Shown here piece by piece: positions 46,014-54,357 of a DNA stretch of 64,000 nucleotides. Source of the stretch: Aggregatilinea lenta (GTDB lineage Bacteria > Chloroflexota > Anaerolineae > Aggregatilineales > Aggregatilineaceae). Where the stretch lies: positions 300,281 to 364,280 of the forward strand of contig NZ_BFCB01000004.1 in the NCBI RefSeq assembly GCF_003569045.1, written 5' to 3'. The notes under the pieces are model-generated. The model did not search any database, had not been told where the DNA came from, and saw only the letters and a list, made by a program, of their open reading frames with translations. A program made the position numbers and the translations under genes. Numbering within the stretch: position 1 is the first letter of the stretch; each line of letters begins with the position of its first letter.

Positions 46014-48139
46014 GGCGTTATACGCGCCTGCTCCATGAACCACAACTGGCTGTTAATCGCGGTTTCGTCGCCGGGGACGAGACGCTTGTACGTCCCGTCC
46101 TGTTGAAGCTCGCGCGCCTTGACGTTGTCCGCCAATTGAATTGCGAGGATTTCGTCCGCCATCCGCGCTCGCAGTGCCGGGTCCTGCACCGGGAACACGG
46201 TTTCCACGCGGCGGTCGAGATTGCGCGGCATCAGGTCCGCGCTGCCCATGAAGACTTCTGGCTCGCCGCCGTTGGCGAAGTAATAAATCCGGCTGTGTTC
46301 GAGGAAACGCCCAACGATGCTCGTCACGCGCACATTGTCGCTGATACCGGGCAATCCAGGCCGCAGACAGCAGATGCTGCGCACTAACAAATCTACCTTG
46401 ACCCCGGCAATCGACGCTTCGTACAATCGCCGGATGAGCTTCGGATCGACCAGGGCATTCATTTTCATGATGAGATGACCGCCCCGCCCCTCGACCGCGT
46501 GCTGGATCTCGCGCCGGATCAGGTAGTCGATCTCGTTGCGCAGATATTCCGGGGCGACCAGCAGCTCGCGGTACGCGGCGGCGGGTGCGTACCCCGTTAG
46601 ACGATTGAAGATCTCGCTGGCGTCGATACCCAAGTCCTCGCGGCTGGTCAGGTAGCCCATGTCCGTGTAGATACGTGCGGTGGTGGCGTTGTAGTTCCCG
46701 GTGCTAAAGTGCACATAGCGACGCAGGCCGTCGTCTTCACGGCGCACCACCAGCGCCACCTTACAGTGCGTCTTCAGCCCGACGAGGCCGTACACCACGT
46801 GCACGCCCTGCGCCTCCAGCTTGCGCGCCCACACGATGTTGTTCTCCTCGTCAAACCGCGCCTTGAGTTCGACCAGCACGGCCACCTGCTTGCCGTTCTC
46901 CTGCGCTTCGAGCAGCGCATTCACGATTGGCGAGTTACTCCCGACGCGGTACAGCGTCACTTTGATCGCCAGCACCTTCGGATCGTACGCTGCACGGCGG
47001 ATAAACTCGACCACCGGCATGAACGAATCATACGGGTGATGCAGCAGCACGTCCTGGTTGCGCAGGATCGAAAAGATGTCGTCGTACTGGTTCAGCATGG
47101 CGGGACGCTGCGGCACGAACGGTACAAACTTTAGCTCCGGCATGTCCACGTCGGCCAGCTCGAACAATTGGCTCATGCCGAGCGGCCCCCAACCCTGATA
47201 TATGTCGGAGCGCTCGATATTCAAATAGCCCTTGAGCAGATCAAGCACAGCCGGCGGCATGTCCGCTTCGACTTCGAGCCGCACCACACGCCCAAACCGC
47301 CGCTGGCGCACGCCCGCCTCGATCGTTTCCAGCAGATCCGATGCCTCGTCCTCTTCAATTTCCATGTCGGCGTTGCGCGTCACGCGGAACGGGTAGTTGT
47401 CGAGCAGTGTCATGCCAGGGAACAGCTTATCCAGGTTGGCTGCAATGACCTCTTCCAGAAAGACGAAGCGCTTGCTGCGCGGTTCCGGCTTGCCCTGGTA
47501 GCGCTGTGCGATGTCGTGAATAGGGATCAGGCGCGGTAGCGCAGGCGGGACCTTCAGCCGGGCGAAGCGCTCCTGCCCCAGTTCGTCGCGCAGCAGCACG
47601 GCCAGGTTGAGGCTGAGGTTCGAGATGTGGGGAAACGGCCTGCCAGGGTCCACGGCCAGTGGCGTGAGCACCGGGAAGACCTCGCTGTCGAAGTAGTAGC
47701 CCAGGGCGGATTTGCGCTCGTCGGACAGGTCGGCGTAGCGGTGAATGAAGATGTCGTGCGCTTCGAGCTGTGGCAGCACGTCTTCGTGGAAGCAGCGGTC
47801 CTGCGTTTCGAGCATGGGCAGCAGCCGCTTGCGGATCGCGACCAACTGCTGCGCGGGCGTGAGGCCGTCGGCGGGTGTCTCGATCACGCCCGCAGCCACC
47901 TGCTCGCGCAAACCCGACACACGGATCATGAAAAATTCATCGAGGTTGTTGGCGAAGATAGCCAGGAACTTGACCCGCTCCAACAAGGGCGTTTGCGGGT
48001 CGAGCGCTTCTTCCAAAACGCGGTAGTTGAACTCCAGCATACTGAGTTCGCGATTGATAAACAGCGCAGGATCACGTAAATCGACCGCGCCAGATACCAA
48101 AGGCTCACCATCGGGAAGCGCTTCCTGCTTGTCTATCAT
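46010..48139 (-). CDS. ppk1: Polyphosphate kinase 1
   Basis: 709 residues from ATG 48139 (AAAGGGT upstream); the extension to 48211 crosses the divergent promoter region. It makes polyphosphate from ATP. N domain: LFINRELSMLEFNYRVLEEA; H domain; then two PLD-like C domains with the catalytic His in YVHFSTGNYNATTARIYTDMG and RSICCLRPGLPG. The C-terminal GSADLMPRNLDRRVETVFPV is typical. All hallmark residues are present. It lies tail-to-tail with comEC, sharing a CTAG, and is divergent from the DnaB-like gene across an inverted repeat. Confidence 0.97.
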   Translation of the reverse strand: MIDKQEALPDGEPLVSGAVDLRDPALFINRELSMLEFNYRVLEEALDPQTPLLERVKFLAIFANNLDEFFMIRVSGLREQVAAGVIETPADGLTPAQQLVAIRKRLLPMLETQDRCFHEDVLPQLEAHDIFIHRYADLSDERKSALGYYFDSEVFPVLTPLAVDPGRPFPHISNLSLNLAVLLRDELGQERFARLKVPPALPRLIPIHDIAQRYQGKPEPRSKRFVFLEEVIAANLDKLFPGMTLLDNYPFRVTRNADMEIEEDEASDLLETIEAGVRQRRFGRVVRLEVEADMPPAVLDLLKGYLNIERSDIYQGWGPLGMSQLFELADVDMPELKFVPFVPQRPAMLNQYDDIFSILRNQDVLLHHPYDSFMPVVEFIRRAAYDPKVLAIKVTLYRVGSNSPIVNALLEAQENGKQVAVLVELKARFDEENNIVWARKLEAQGVHVVYGLVGLKTHCKVALVVRREDDGLRRYVHFSTGNYNATTARIYTDMGYLTSREDLGIDASEIFNRLTGYAPAAAYRELLVAPEYLRNEIDYLIRREIQHAVEGRGGHLIMKMNALVDPKLIRRLYEASIAGVKVDLLVRSICCLRPGLPGISDNVRVTSIVGRFLEHSRIYYFANGGEPEVFMGSADLMPRNLDRRVETVFPVQDPALRARMADEILAIQLADNVKARELQQDGTYKRLVPGDETAINSQLWFMEQARITP

Positions 48140-48181
48140 AGACCCTTTGCCTGCCTGCAAACCACCGTCCATTTGCTGAGG

Positions 48182-48187
48182 AGTATA
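48182..48187 (-). promoter_or_regulatory. ppk1 -10 box
   Basis: On the minus strand TATACT (48187-48182) lies 42 bases before the ppk1 ATG. The matching -35 position falls inside the inverted repeat at 48199-48230 and has no consensus sequence. Confidence 0.45.
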
Positions 48188-48198
48188 ACACAGTCCGG

Positions 48199-48230
48199 CC
48201 TGCGCTCGCACGCGAGCGCGCGAGCGCAGG
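48199..48230. repeat. Perfect inverted repeat in the ppk1/dnaB-like divergent region
   Basis: CCTGCGCTCGC (48199-48209) and GCGAGCGCAGG (48220-48230) are perfect complements around a 10-base loop. The repeat overlaps the -35 position of ppk1 and ends 4 bases before the -35 of the DnaB-like gene, a good place for an operator acting on both. Confidence 0.8.
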
Positions 48231-48234
48231 GGGC

Positions 48235-48263
48235 TTGCACACTTGGCGGCTCAACTGTACAAT
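48235..48263 (+). promoter_or_regulatory. Promoter of the DnaB-like gene
   Basis: TTGCAC (48235-48240), a 17-base spacer and TACAAT (48258-48263), 38 bases before the ATG. Confidence 0.7.
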
Positions 48264-48301
48264 TCCTCATACTCCAATCGATAGAGGGGTGACACAAATA
48301 C

Positions 48302-49492
48302 ATGTCAACACGACGCTTCCATGACGACATGGCCGACAAGCCCGCGTCAGGAACCTATGTCCCAAATTCTGGCCCTACCCCACCCGACATCGAGCGTGCG
48401 CCGGAAGACCCGAAGCGCCGTGTAGTGCCGCGCGGACGCTCCAACAAGAATACGGCCCACATGCCGCGCACGCTGGCCCAGGTCATGAACGAAGCCAACG
48501 ACATGGTCGTTCGCGGCGATCTGACCGAATATGTCCCGCTGCCTACCGGGTTCGACCCGCTGGACGGCATGATCGGGGGCGGGCTGCGCAAGACCGAGCT
48601 GCTGCTGCTGGGTGGCGCACAGGGGATCGGCAAGACGATCGCCACGCTGCAAATCGCGCGCAACATCGCCATGCGCAGCGGCCAGTTCGCGTTTTACCTC
48701 TCCTACGAGCATACCGAAACGCACTTAATGAACCGGCTGTTGTGCCTGGAAAGCATCAACCCCCCCGAGGTCGATCTCAAGCAGGGCATCCGGCTCAAGG
48801 ACATGTACGATGTGATCATTGCCGAGCGTGCCAAGAGCACCCTGCGCGGCGCATCGGACAGCGGTGGATCGCTGCAGACGATCCTGCGCGAGAATTCCAA
48901 GACGGCGATGGCCCTCGCACGAATGAACCGCTACGCCGACCGGCTGATTCTGGTCAAGGCCAGCCCTGCCGTGACGACACTGCGCGCTATCCGCGAGATG
49001 ACCAGCCGCCTCTGCGACGCGACCGGCGGTAACGTCACCGTCTTTGTGGACTACTTGCAGAAGATCGCCATACACCCGGAGCGTGCCACCGACGAGGGCG
49101 AAAAGGTCACCATCGTGGTCGAGGGCCTGAAGGATATGGCGCTGGCGCTGGGCGTGCCCGTCTGGGCCATCGTCGCGGCGGACCGCGAAGGGCTGAAGGC
49201 GAATCGCTTGCACTTGTTCCACCTGCGCGGCAGTTCTGCGCTCGACTACGAGTGCGATATCGCCATCGTGATGAACAACAAGTATCACATCCTCTCGAAA
49301 GAACATGTGACCTTCAACCCGTACCAGGCGCGTCAGTTCCGTGACTGGGTGGTGTTTACCATCGAGAAGAACCGCGCCGGGCGCGCTATGCAGGACATGG
49401 AGTTCCAGCTTCACGCGCCTTACTTCGCGTTCGACCCGCGCGGGCAGAAAGTCCAGCAGCAACTCATCGACGAGAAGATCATCGAGTCGTAA
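48302..49492 (+). CDS. Stand-alone DnaB-helicase-C-like (RecA-fold) ATPase
   Basis: 396 residues from ATG 48302 (GGGGTGA upstream). The first 75 residues are polar and Pro/Arg-rich, without the DnaB N-terminal helical domain that binds primase. The core (about 80-330) matches the DnaB C-terminal family: TGFDPLDGMIGGGLRKTELLLLGG, Walker A GAQGIGKT (105-112), FYLSYEHTE, Walker B-like VTVFVDYLQK, and AIVAADREGLKANRLHLFHLRGSSALDYECDIAI, as in DnaB motif 4. The C-terminus has FTIEKNRAGRAMQDMEFQLH. It may form a hexamer on DNA or act as a KaiC/RadA-like regulator; it is not the main replicative helicase by architecture. Single gene with its own promoter and terminator, divergent from ppk1. Confidence 0.85.
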   Translation: MSTRRFHDDMADKPASGTYVPNSGPTPPDIERAPEDPKRRVVPRGRSNKNTAHMPRTLAQVMNEANDMVVRGDLTEYVPLPTGFDPLDGMIGGGLRKTELLLLGGAQGIGKTIATLQIARNIAMRSGQFAFYLSYEHTETHLMNRLLCLESINPPEVDLKQGIRLKDMYDVIIAERAKSTLRGASDSGGSLQTILRENSKTAMALARMNRYADRLILVKASPAVTTLRAIREMTSRLCDATGGNVTVFVDYLQKIAIHPERATDEGEKVTIVVEGLKDMALALGVPVWAIVAADREGLKANRLHLFHLRGSSALDYECDIAIVMNNKYHILSKEHVTFNPYQARQFRDWVVFTIEKNRAGRAMQDMEFQLHAPYFAFDPRGQKVQQQLIDEKIIES

Positions 49493-49514
49493 TCGCACAC
49501 GTCATTATAAGATG

Positions 49515-49546
49515 AAAAGCGCCGGAGATCTCCGGCGCTTTTTTGT
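49515..49546. terminator. Bidirectional terminator between DnaB-like and lipoprotein genes
   Basis: AAAAGCGCCGGA (49515-49526) pairs perfectly with TCCGGCGCTTTT (49531-49542) around GATC; T-runs on both strands. Confidence 0.95.
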
Positions 49547-49565
49547 GTCCCACCGCAATCGCACG

Positions 49566-50498
49566 CTAGCGTGCCACAATCACCGCGTTGTCGTAGTTGG
49601 CCTGGGCGACGCCACCCCGGTTGTTCATCAGGAACAGGCCGTAATCACCCTCGCTGAACGCAGAGTCCTGCACCTGCGCGACCACGTTCCCGTTCACTTC
49701 CAGCCACAACGTGCTGCCAATGCAGCCTGCCCGCAGGTGGTTCGTGCTCTGCGGCGGCTGCACGCCCGCGACCGCAATCGGTCCGGTGAGTGACGCGGAC
49801 TCGTTCGCGGTCATGCGCCCGATTTGTGCCTGCTCCAGGTTATCCAGCACGAAGTAGTAATAGTTCTCGCCCTCAGTGCGTCGGCACAAAAAGCCATACG
49901 ATATTTCGCCTCCGCCCTGACTGAGTTGCACATCCGCCTCGATTACCACGTCGCGCGGCGGCGTGTCACCCGTTTTTGGACCGAGCGTATAGCCCCACAG
50001 CAGCCCCTCCGGCGACAGCACGCTGAGGAAATACATGCCGTTCTCGTAGCCACGCGCGACCGTTTCGTCGCTGCTAGAAATCCAGTTTGTGCCCGGCGTG
50101 TCGAAGTTGCTCTCGATTCTGAACCCGCCCGGCTGATTGGAATCCGGCGTGGCTGGCAGGTTACTCGTTGATGCACCAACCGTCACGGCAGGGGCAGCGC
50201 CTTGCGGTCCATCCGGTGCCTGCGTCAGCACGAATGTGGTCGGCGTTGGAATCGCGCCATTTGTAACCGGGTCGCCCGGCTGGGATTGCGTGGGTGTAGC
50301 CTGTAAACGCGCCGTGCTCGTCGCACCAAATGAGTCCAGGCTGCTGTCGGGTGTATCGACTGCCGGTGCAGTACCCAGCTCCTCGACTTCCGGGGTCTGC
50401 TCCGTTTCGCCCTGTTCCAGATTGCAGCCTACCGCCGTCGCTGCCAACGCCGCACCGCAGAGCAGAAGTCTGACCCGTATCCGTTTGAAATTGCGCAT
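49566..50498 (-). CDS. Lipoprotein with a C-terminal LamG/DUF1080-like domain
   Basis: 310 residues from ATG 50498; the extension to 50606 overlaps lipA and its terminator. The N-terminal signal RVRLLLCGAALAATAVGC has a lipobox ending AVGC, so it is a lipoprotein anchored outside the membrane. Residues 20-130 are a Thr/Pro/Ser/Glu-rich linker. The last 180 residues look like a concanavalin-like beta sandwich (YGFLCRRTEGENYYYFVLDN, SLTGPIAVAGVQPPQSTNHLRAGCIGSTLWLEVNGNVV, YGLFLMNNRGGVAQANYDNAVI), as in family 16-like or DUF1080 sugar-binding modules. No catalytic residues are recognised. Probably binds glycans. After the lipA terminator, so separately expressed. Confidence 0.8.
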   Translation of the reverse strand: MRNFKRIRVRLLLCGAALAATAVGCNLEQGETEQTPEVEELGTAPAVDTPDSSLDSFGATSTARLQATPTQSQPGDPVTNGAIPTPTTFVLTQAPDGPQGAAPAVTVGASTSNLPATPDSNQPGGFRIESNFDTPGTNWISSSDETVARGYENGMYFLSVLSPEGLLWGYTLGPKTGDTPPRDVVIEADVQLSQGGGEISYGFLCRRTEGENYYYFVLDNLEQAQIGRMTANESASLTGPIAVAGVQPPQSTNHLRAGCIGSTLWLEVNGNVVAQVQDSAFSEGDYGLFLMNNRGGVAQANYDNAVIVAR

Positions 50499-50534
50499 GC
50501 CGTCATCGCCTCTTTGTCGTGTGCCACCCACATG

Positions 50535-50563
50535 AAAAATGCCGCTCGGCAGTCGAGCGGCAT
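50535..50563 (-). terminator. Terminator of lipA
   Basis: ATGCCGCTCG (50539-50548), loop GCAGT, CGAGCGGCAT (50554-50563); on the minus strand followed by a T-run (AAAAA at 50535-50539 on plus). Confidence 0.9.
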
Positions 50564-50589
50564 CCTCGTCCTGTGAGCGAACATCCGCT

Positions 50590-51570
50590 TTACTGCGCGC
50601 CGTCACGCAGGTGAATGGTGTTGAGCTGCGATAGTTCGCGCACCTGCTCGTCCGCGCGATAGCTGCTGCGCACCAGCGGGCCGCTCTCGACCCACTTGAA
50701 GCCCATCTCCAGCCCCAGCCGCTTCAGTTCCGCAAACTCATCGGGCGTATAGTAGCGGTCGATGGGCATGTGCTTGCGGCTTGGCTGAAGGTATTGCCCA
50801 AGCGTGAGGATATCCACGCCCCAACTCGCCAAATCGCGCATCGTCTCAACCACTTCGTCGAAGGTTTCGCCCAGGCCAACCATGATCCCGCTTTTCGTCA
50901 GCACCAGCGGATCGAGTTCCTTGGCGTTGCGCAGCGTCGCTTCGGCCCACTCGTAATGGTCCTGCGGCTGCACCGTGCGGAACATCCGTCGTACGGTTTC
51001 CACGTTGTGATTCAGAATTTCCGGCTGCGCGTCCATAACGGTCTTCAGCGCCTCGCGGCTGCCTTTGAAGTCCGGGATCAGCACTTCGATGCTGCACCCA
51101 GGCTGAAGCTGGCGAATCCGGCGGATCACCATTGCGAAGATCGGCGCGCCGCCGTCCTTGCGCTCGTCGCGGTTGACACTGGTGATCACCACGTGGCGCA
51201 GGTTCATTGCCTTGACCGACTGTGCGATGCGGTTGGGTTCCTGCCAGTCGAGCGGCGAGGGGCGTCCGGTCTTGATGTCGCAGAAACGGCACGAGCGCGT
51301 GCAGGTGTCGCCCATCATCAGGAACGTCGCCGTGCCCCTGCCCCAGCACTCGCCCAGGTTAGGGCACATCGCCTCTTCGCAGACCGTGTGCAGTTGTTTG
51401 CTGCGCATCAGGCCGCGCACCAACTCGTAATTTTCGCCGCTGGGCGCGCGCACTTTGATCCATTCCGGGCGGCGCTTTGGGCGCGGGTTAGGGGACTGTT
51501 CCGGTATTTGAATGTCGTTGACGCTGATCAGGTCAGTCACTACCATGCTCCCTGAGTTGTACCAATTCAC
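50590..51570 (-). CDS. lipA: Lipoyl synthase
   Basis: 326 residues if it begins at GTG 51570. It inserts two sulfurs into octanoyl groups on lipoyl domains. Two iron-sulfur sites are clear: the auxiliary cluster Cys64, Cys69, Cys75 ([12 protein letters not shown]) and the radical-SAM triad Cys90, Cys94, Cys97 (CTRSCRFC). Downstream [30 protein letters not shown] and [11 protein letters not shown] are family motifs, and the RSSYRADE end carries the Ser ligand. The GTG sits 8 bases after a TATAAT -10 box without a ribosome site; an ATG at 51546 has GGGAG only one base away, too close for a good start. A leaderless mRNA from 51570 is therefore likely. Confidence 0.95.
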   Translation of the reverse strand: MNWYNSGSMVVTDLISVNDIQIPEQSPNPRPKRRPEWIKVRAPSGENYELVRGLMRSKQLHTVCEEAMCPNLGECWGRGTATFLMMGDTCTRSCRFCDIKTGRPSPLDWQEPNRIAQSVKAMNLRHVVITSVNRDERKDGGAPIFAMVIRRIRQLQPGCSIEVLIPDFKGSREALKTVMDAQPEILNHNVETVRRMFRTVQPQDHYEWAEATLRNAKELDPLVLTKSGIMVGLGETFDEVVETMRDLASWGVDILTLGQYLQPSRKHMPIDRYYTPDEFAELKRLGLEMGFKWVESGPLVRSSYRADEQVRELSQLNTIHLRDGAQ

Positions 51571-51578
51571 GCTTGAAG

Positions 51579-51584
51579 ATTATA
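51579..51584 (-). promoter_or_regulatory. lipA -10 box, probably leaderless
   Basis: On the minus strand TATAAT (51584-51579) ends 8 bases before the lipA GTG. The -35 position (TGGTCG) is poor. Confidence 0.6.
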
Positions 51585-51617
51585 CCGTCTCCGCAGTAAC
51601 CCGACCATCACACTGGT

Positions 51618-52025
51618 TTAACTGTAATCGAATGCGAACACCTTGCTTGGCGTCACTTTGAAGATCGCGGTGTTGGGTGGTGTGGTGTTGGACGGGTCCT
51701 CGCCGCCGGGGTATTTCTGCTTGATCCGGCGCGAAAACTCGCTCCACCCTTCGCGCGTGATCTCCGTAACCTGCCCGCGTACCTCGACATAGCGCACGTG
51801 GTTATTCTCGGTCATTACGCACAGCGAGACACTGGGGTTCGCCTGGATGTTGTGGTGCTTGACGCTGTTCAGTGCAGCGCTAAACAGGATTGTGTCCTCG
51901 TCGGCCAGGAACCAGATTGGTGTTGTGACGGGAATTCCGTTGGGCGTGACGGTTGCAATAACCGCGAACGCGTTTATGGTGCTGTCGTGAAACAGGTCTT
52001 GAAAGGCATCGGGTACGAGGTTCAT
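51618..52025 (-). CDS. Pyridoxamine 5'-phosphate oxidase-like flavin/F420-binding protein
   Basis: 135 residues from ATG 52025, which has AGAAG upstream; a TTG six codons earlier is possible. The split-barrel fold is evident: HDSTINAFAVIATVTPNGIPVTTPIWFLADEDTILFSAALNSVKHHNIQANPSVSL, a typical opening of small PNPOx/F420-dependent proteins, and VRYVEVRGQVTEIT. Such proteins reduce small molecules with FMN or F420. Which cofactor is used is not evident. 32 bases after comM on the same strand. Confidence 0.88.
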   Translation of the reverse strand: MNLVPDAFQDLFHDSTINAFAVIATVTPNGIPVTTPIWFLADEDTILFSAALNSVKHHNIQANPSVSLCVMTENNHVRYVEVRGQVTEITREGWSEFSRRIKQKYPGGEDPSNTTPPNTAIFKVTPSKVFAFDYS

Positions 52026-52057
52026 GGTCTTCTGTTCTCGCAATGACTACGCGAAGA

Positions 52058-53593
52058 TCAATACACAACTTTCCGTGGTCGGTACTGAATCGCCTCGGCC
52101 AGATGCACGACCTGAATCGTGTCGCATGCCGCCAGATCGGCGATCGTCCGGCTCAGTTTCAGAATGCGGTGATAAGCGCGCGCGCTGAGCTGCATCTGCC
52201 GCAAGGTCGTGTTGAGCAGCTGCTGCCCGGCGGCGTCAGGCTGGCAGTAGCGCCGGATTTCGCTCGGCCCCATGTCCGCATTCGCCTGCAAGCGCGGCTC
52301 GTCCTTAAAGCGTGCCCGCTGGCGATCGCGCGCCTCCTCGATGCGCGCCCGCACTGCCGCCGACGACTCGCCCCGACGGTCGTCGGTGAGCTTGTCGTAA
52401 TCCACGCGCGGCACGTCGATGTGGATGTCGATACGGTCCAACAGCGGACCGGATAGTCGCTGCTGGTAGCGCCGCACCGCGGACGGAGAGCACGTGCATT
52501 CGCGCACCGGATCGCCGTAGAATCCGCACGGGCACGGGTTCATCGCGCCGACCATCATGAAATTCGCCGGGAATGAGAGCGTCACCCGCGCGCGGCTGAT
52601 CGTGACGTGCTTGTCTTCGATGGGCTGGCGTAGTACTTCCAGCGTATGCTGGCCAAACTCCGGCAGTTCGTCAAGAAATAATACGCCCCTGTGAGCCAGG
52701 CTGACCTCGCCCGGTCGCGGCCACGATCCGCCGCCTACTAGCCCCGCCTCACTGATTGTGTGGTGCGGCGCGCGGTAGGGCCGTACGCGGATTAGGGGCT
52801 TGTCGTGCGGCAGCAGGTCCGCGACGGAGTAAATCCGCGTGACCTCCAACGCCTCGTCCAGCGACATCGTCGGCAGAATCGCGGGCAGTGCGCGGGCCAG
52901 CAGCGTCTTGCCCACGCCAGGCGGCCCGACCATCAGCACGTTGTGGCTGCCCGCCGCCGATACCTCCAGCGCGCGCTTGACGTGCTCCTGCCCCTTGATA
53001 TCCGCGAAATCCGTCAGGCCGTCGAGATCGGTCGGCACGCTGGTATCGACCGGCTTGCGTACGTACGGCGGGATCGGCTGCAAGTCGTACAGGTGCTCAA
53101 CCAGACTGCCCAGCGAGGAAATGGGCACGATGTCGATGTCCGGCACCAGCGCGGCCTGGGGCGCATCCTCCGCGGGCACGTACACGCACTCGTAGCCTTC
53201 CTGCCATGCGCGGTGCACGATCGGCAGGGTGCCGCTCACGTGCCGCACGCTGCCGTCCAACGACAGCTCGCCGACGAAAATCGCGCCCGCGAGCCGGTCG
53301 AGCGGGGCCTGATCCGTCGCGGCCAGCACGCCGATCGCCATCGGCAGATCGTACGCCGGACCCTCTTTGCGCAGGCTGGCCGGAGCGAGGTTCACGGTAA
53401 AGCGCTTGTTCGGGAATTGCAGCCCGCTGTTGCGGATTGCAGCGCGGACGCGTTCGCGACTTTCCTGAACAGCGGCATCCGGCAGGCCCACGACCGTGAA
53501 TGCAGGCATCGCGTGAGGGCTGAAATCCACCTCGACCTGAATGATCTCGCCGTCCAGCCCGACTACCGCGCACGAATAAACTGTAGCAAGCAT
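52058..53593 (-). CDS. comM: YifB/ComM family magnesium-chelatase-like AAA+ ATPase
   Basis: 511 residues, full length. The N-terminal ChlI-like domain carries SCAVVGLDGEIIQVEVDFSPHAMPAFTVVGLPDAAVQESRERVRAA (first 50 residues). Walker A GPPGVGKT at 223-230, a Mg-chelatase-type Walker B HRGVLFLDELPEF, then GAMNPCPCGFYGD and a C-terminal lid (SARAYHRILKLSRTIADL). In Vibrio, ComM is a branch-migration helicase for natural transformation. With comEC in the same window it is consistent with some DNA uptake ability. First gene of a minus-strand row with the PNPOx-like gene. Confidence 0.95.
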   Translation of the reverse strand: MLATVYSCAVVGLDGEIIQVEVDFSPHAMPAFTVVGLPDAAVQESRERVRAAIRNSGLQFPNKRFTVNLAPASLRKEGPAYDLPMAIGVLAATDQAPLDRLAGAIFVGELSLDGSVRHVSGTLPIVHRAWQEGYECVYVPAEDAPQAALVPDIDIVPISSLGSLVEHLYDLQPIPPYVRKPVDTSVPTDLDGLTDFADIKGQEHVKRALEVSAAGSHNVLMVGPPGVGKTLLARALPAILPTMSLDEALEVTRIYSVADLLPHDKPLIRVRPYRAPHHTISEAGLVGGGSWPRPGEVSLAHRGVLFLDELPEFGQHTLEVLRQPIEDKHVTISRARVTLSFPANFMMVGAMNPCPCGFYGDPVRECTCSPSAVRRYQQRLSGPLLDRIDIHIDVPRVDYDKLTDDRRGESSAAVRARIEEARDRQRARFKDEPRLQANADMGPSEIRRYCQPDAAGQQLLNTTLRQMQLSARAYHRILKLSRTIADLAACDTIQVVHLAEAIQYRPRKVVY

Positions 53594-53743
53594 GTTGCAC
53601 CTGTTTGAGAATGAGCGATCAGACCCGCCCTGCCAACCGCCCCTATCCTAGCCCAGATGCGGAAAGTGCAAAAGGCGGGGCGCGTTGCATGGACGCCCCA
53701 TTCAAGTAAACTTAGCGCACTGCTCGTCTATTGAGGACCGGCC

Positions 53744-54343
53744 ATGAGCTTGGAATCTGAGACGTTCATACTTGAAACCGGGCGACTCGTGATCCGCTCC
53801 TTCGCGTACGACGATTTCGACGCGCTGCATACCATTCGGGGCGAGGCGTTCGGTGAAGAACCGCTGGAACGCGACCGCGAGTGGTTTGACTGGAGCATCA
53901 GGAATTACACCGCCCTGGCCCGCCTCTACCAGCCGCCGTATGGTGATCGCGCCATCGTGCTCAAAGCCTCGCAGGAGATCGTAGGCATGGTCGGGCTGGT
54001 CCCGTCGCTGGGGCCATTCGGCACGCTGCCGTTTTTCCGCGCCCGCGCAACCGGCCCCGCATCAAGCCTAGTCACGACCGAGATGGGCCTGTTCTGGGCG
54101 CTCGGCACACGGTACCGCCAGCAGGGCTATGCGACCGAAGCCGCGCAAGCGCTCGTCACCTATGCCTTCGAAACGCTGTCGATGGAACGGCTGATCGCCA
54201 CCACGGAGTTTGACAACCGCGCCTCGATGGCTGTCATGCAGCGCCTCGGCATGACAATCGAGCGCAATCCGCACCCCACGCCGGAATGGTTCCAGGTGGT
54301 CGGGATCTTGGAACATCCGGCGCTGCGGACTTCAGCCGGATAA
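53744..54343 (+). CDS. GNAT family N-acetyltransferase (RimJ/RimL type)
   Basis: 199 residues from ATG 53744 (GAGGA upstream). RimJ/RimL signature opening LETGRLVIRSFAYDDFDALHTIRGEAFGE; acetyl-CoA-binding region MGLFWALGTRYRQQGYATEAAQALVTYAFETL with the QxxGYA motif; then MERLIATTEFDNRASMAVMQRLGMTIE. Acetylates an unknown amine or N-terminus. Single gene between two minus-strand genes, 14 bases from the convergent peptidase stop. Confidence 0.93.
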   Translation: MSLESETFILETGRLVIRSFAYDDFDALHTIRGEAFGEEPLERDREWFDWSIRNYTALARLYQPPYGDRAIVLKASQEIVGMVGLVPSLGPFGTLPFFRARATGPASSLVTTEMGLFWALGTRYRQQGYATEAAQALVTYAFETLSMERLIATTEFDNRASMAVMQRLGMTIERNPHPTPEWFQVVGILEHPALRTSAG

Positions 54344-54357
54344 CTCGCCCTACCCCG

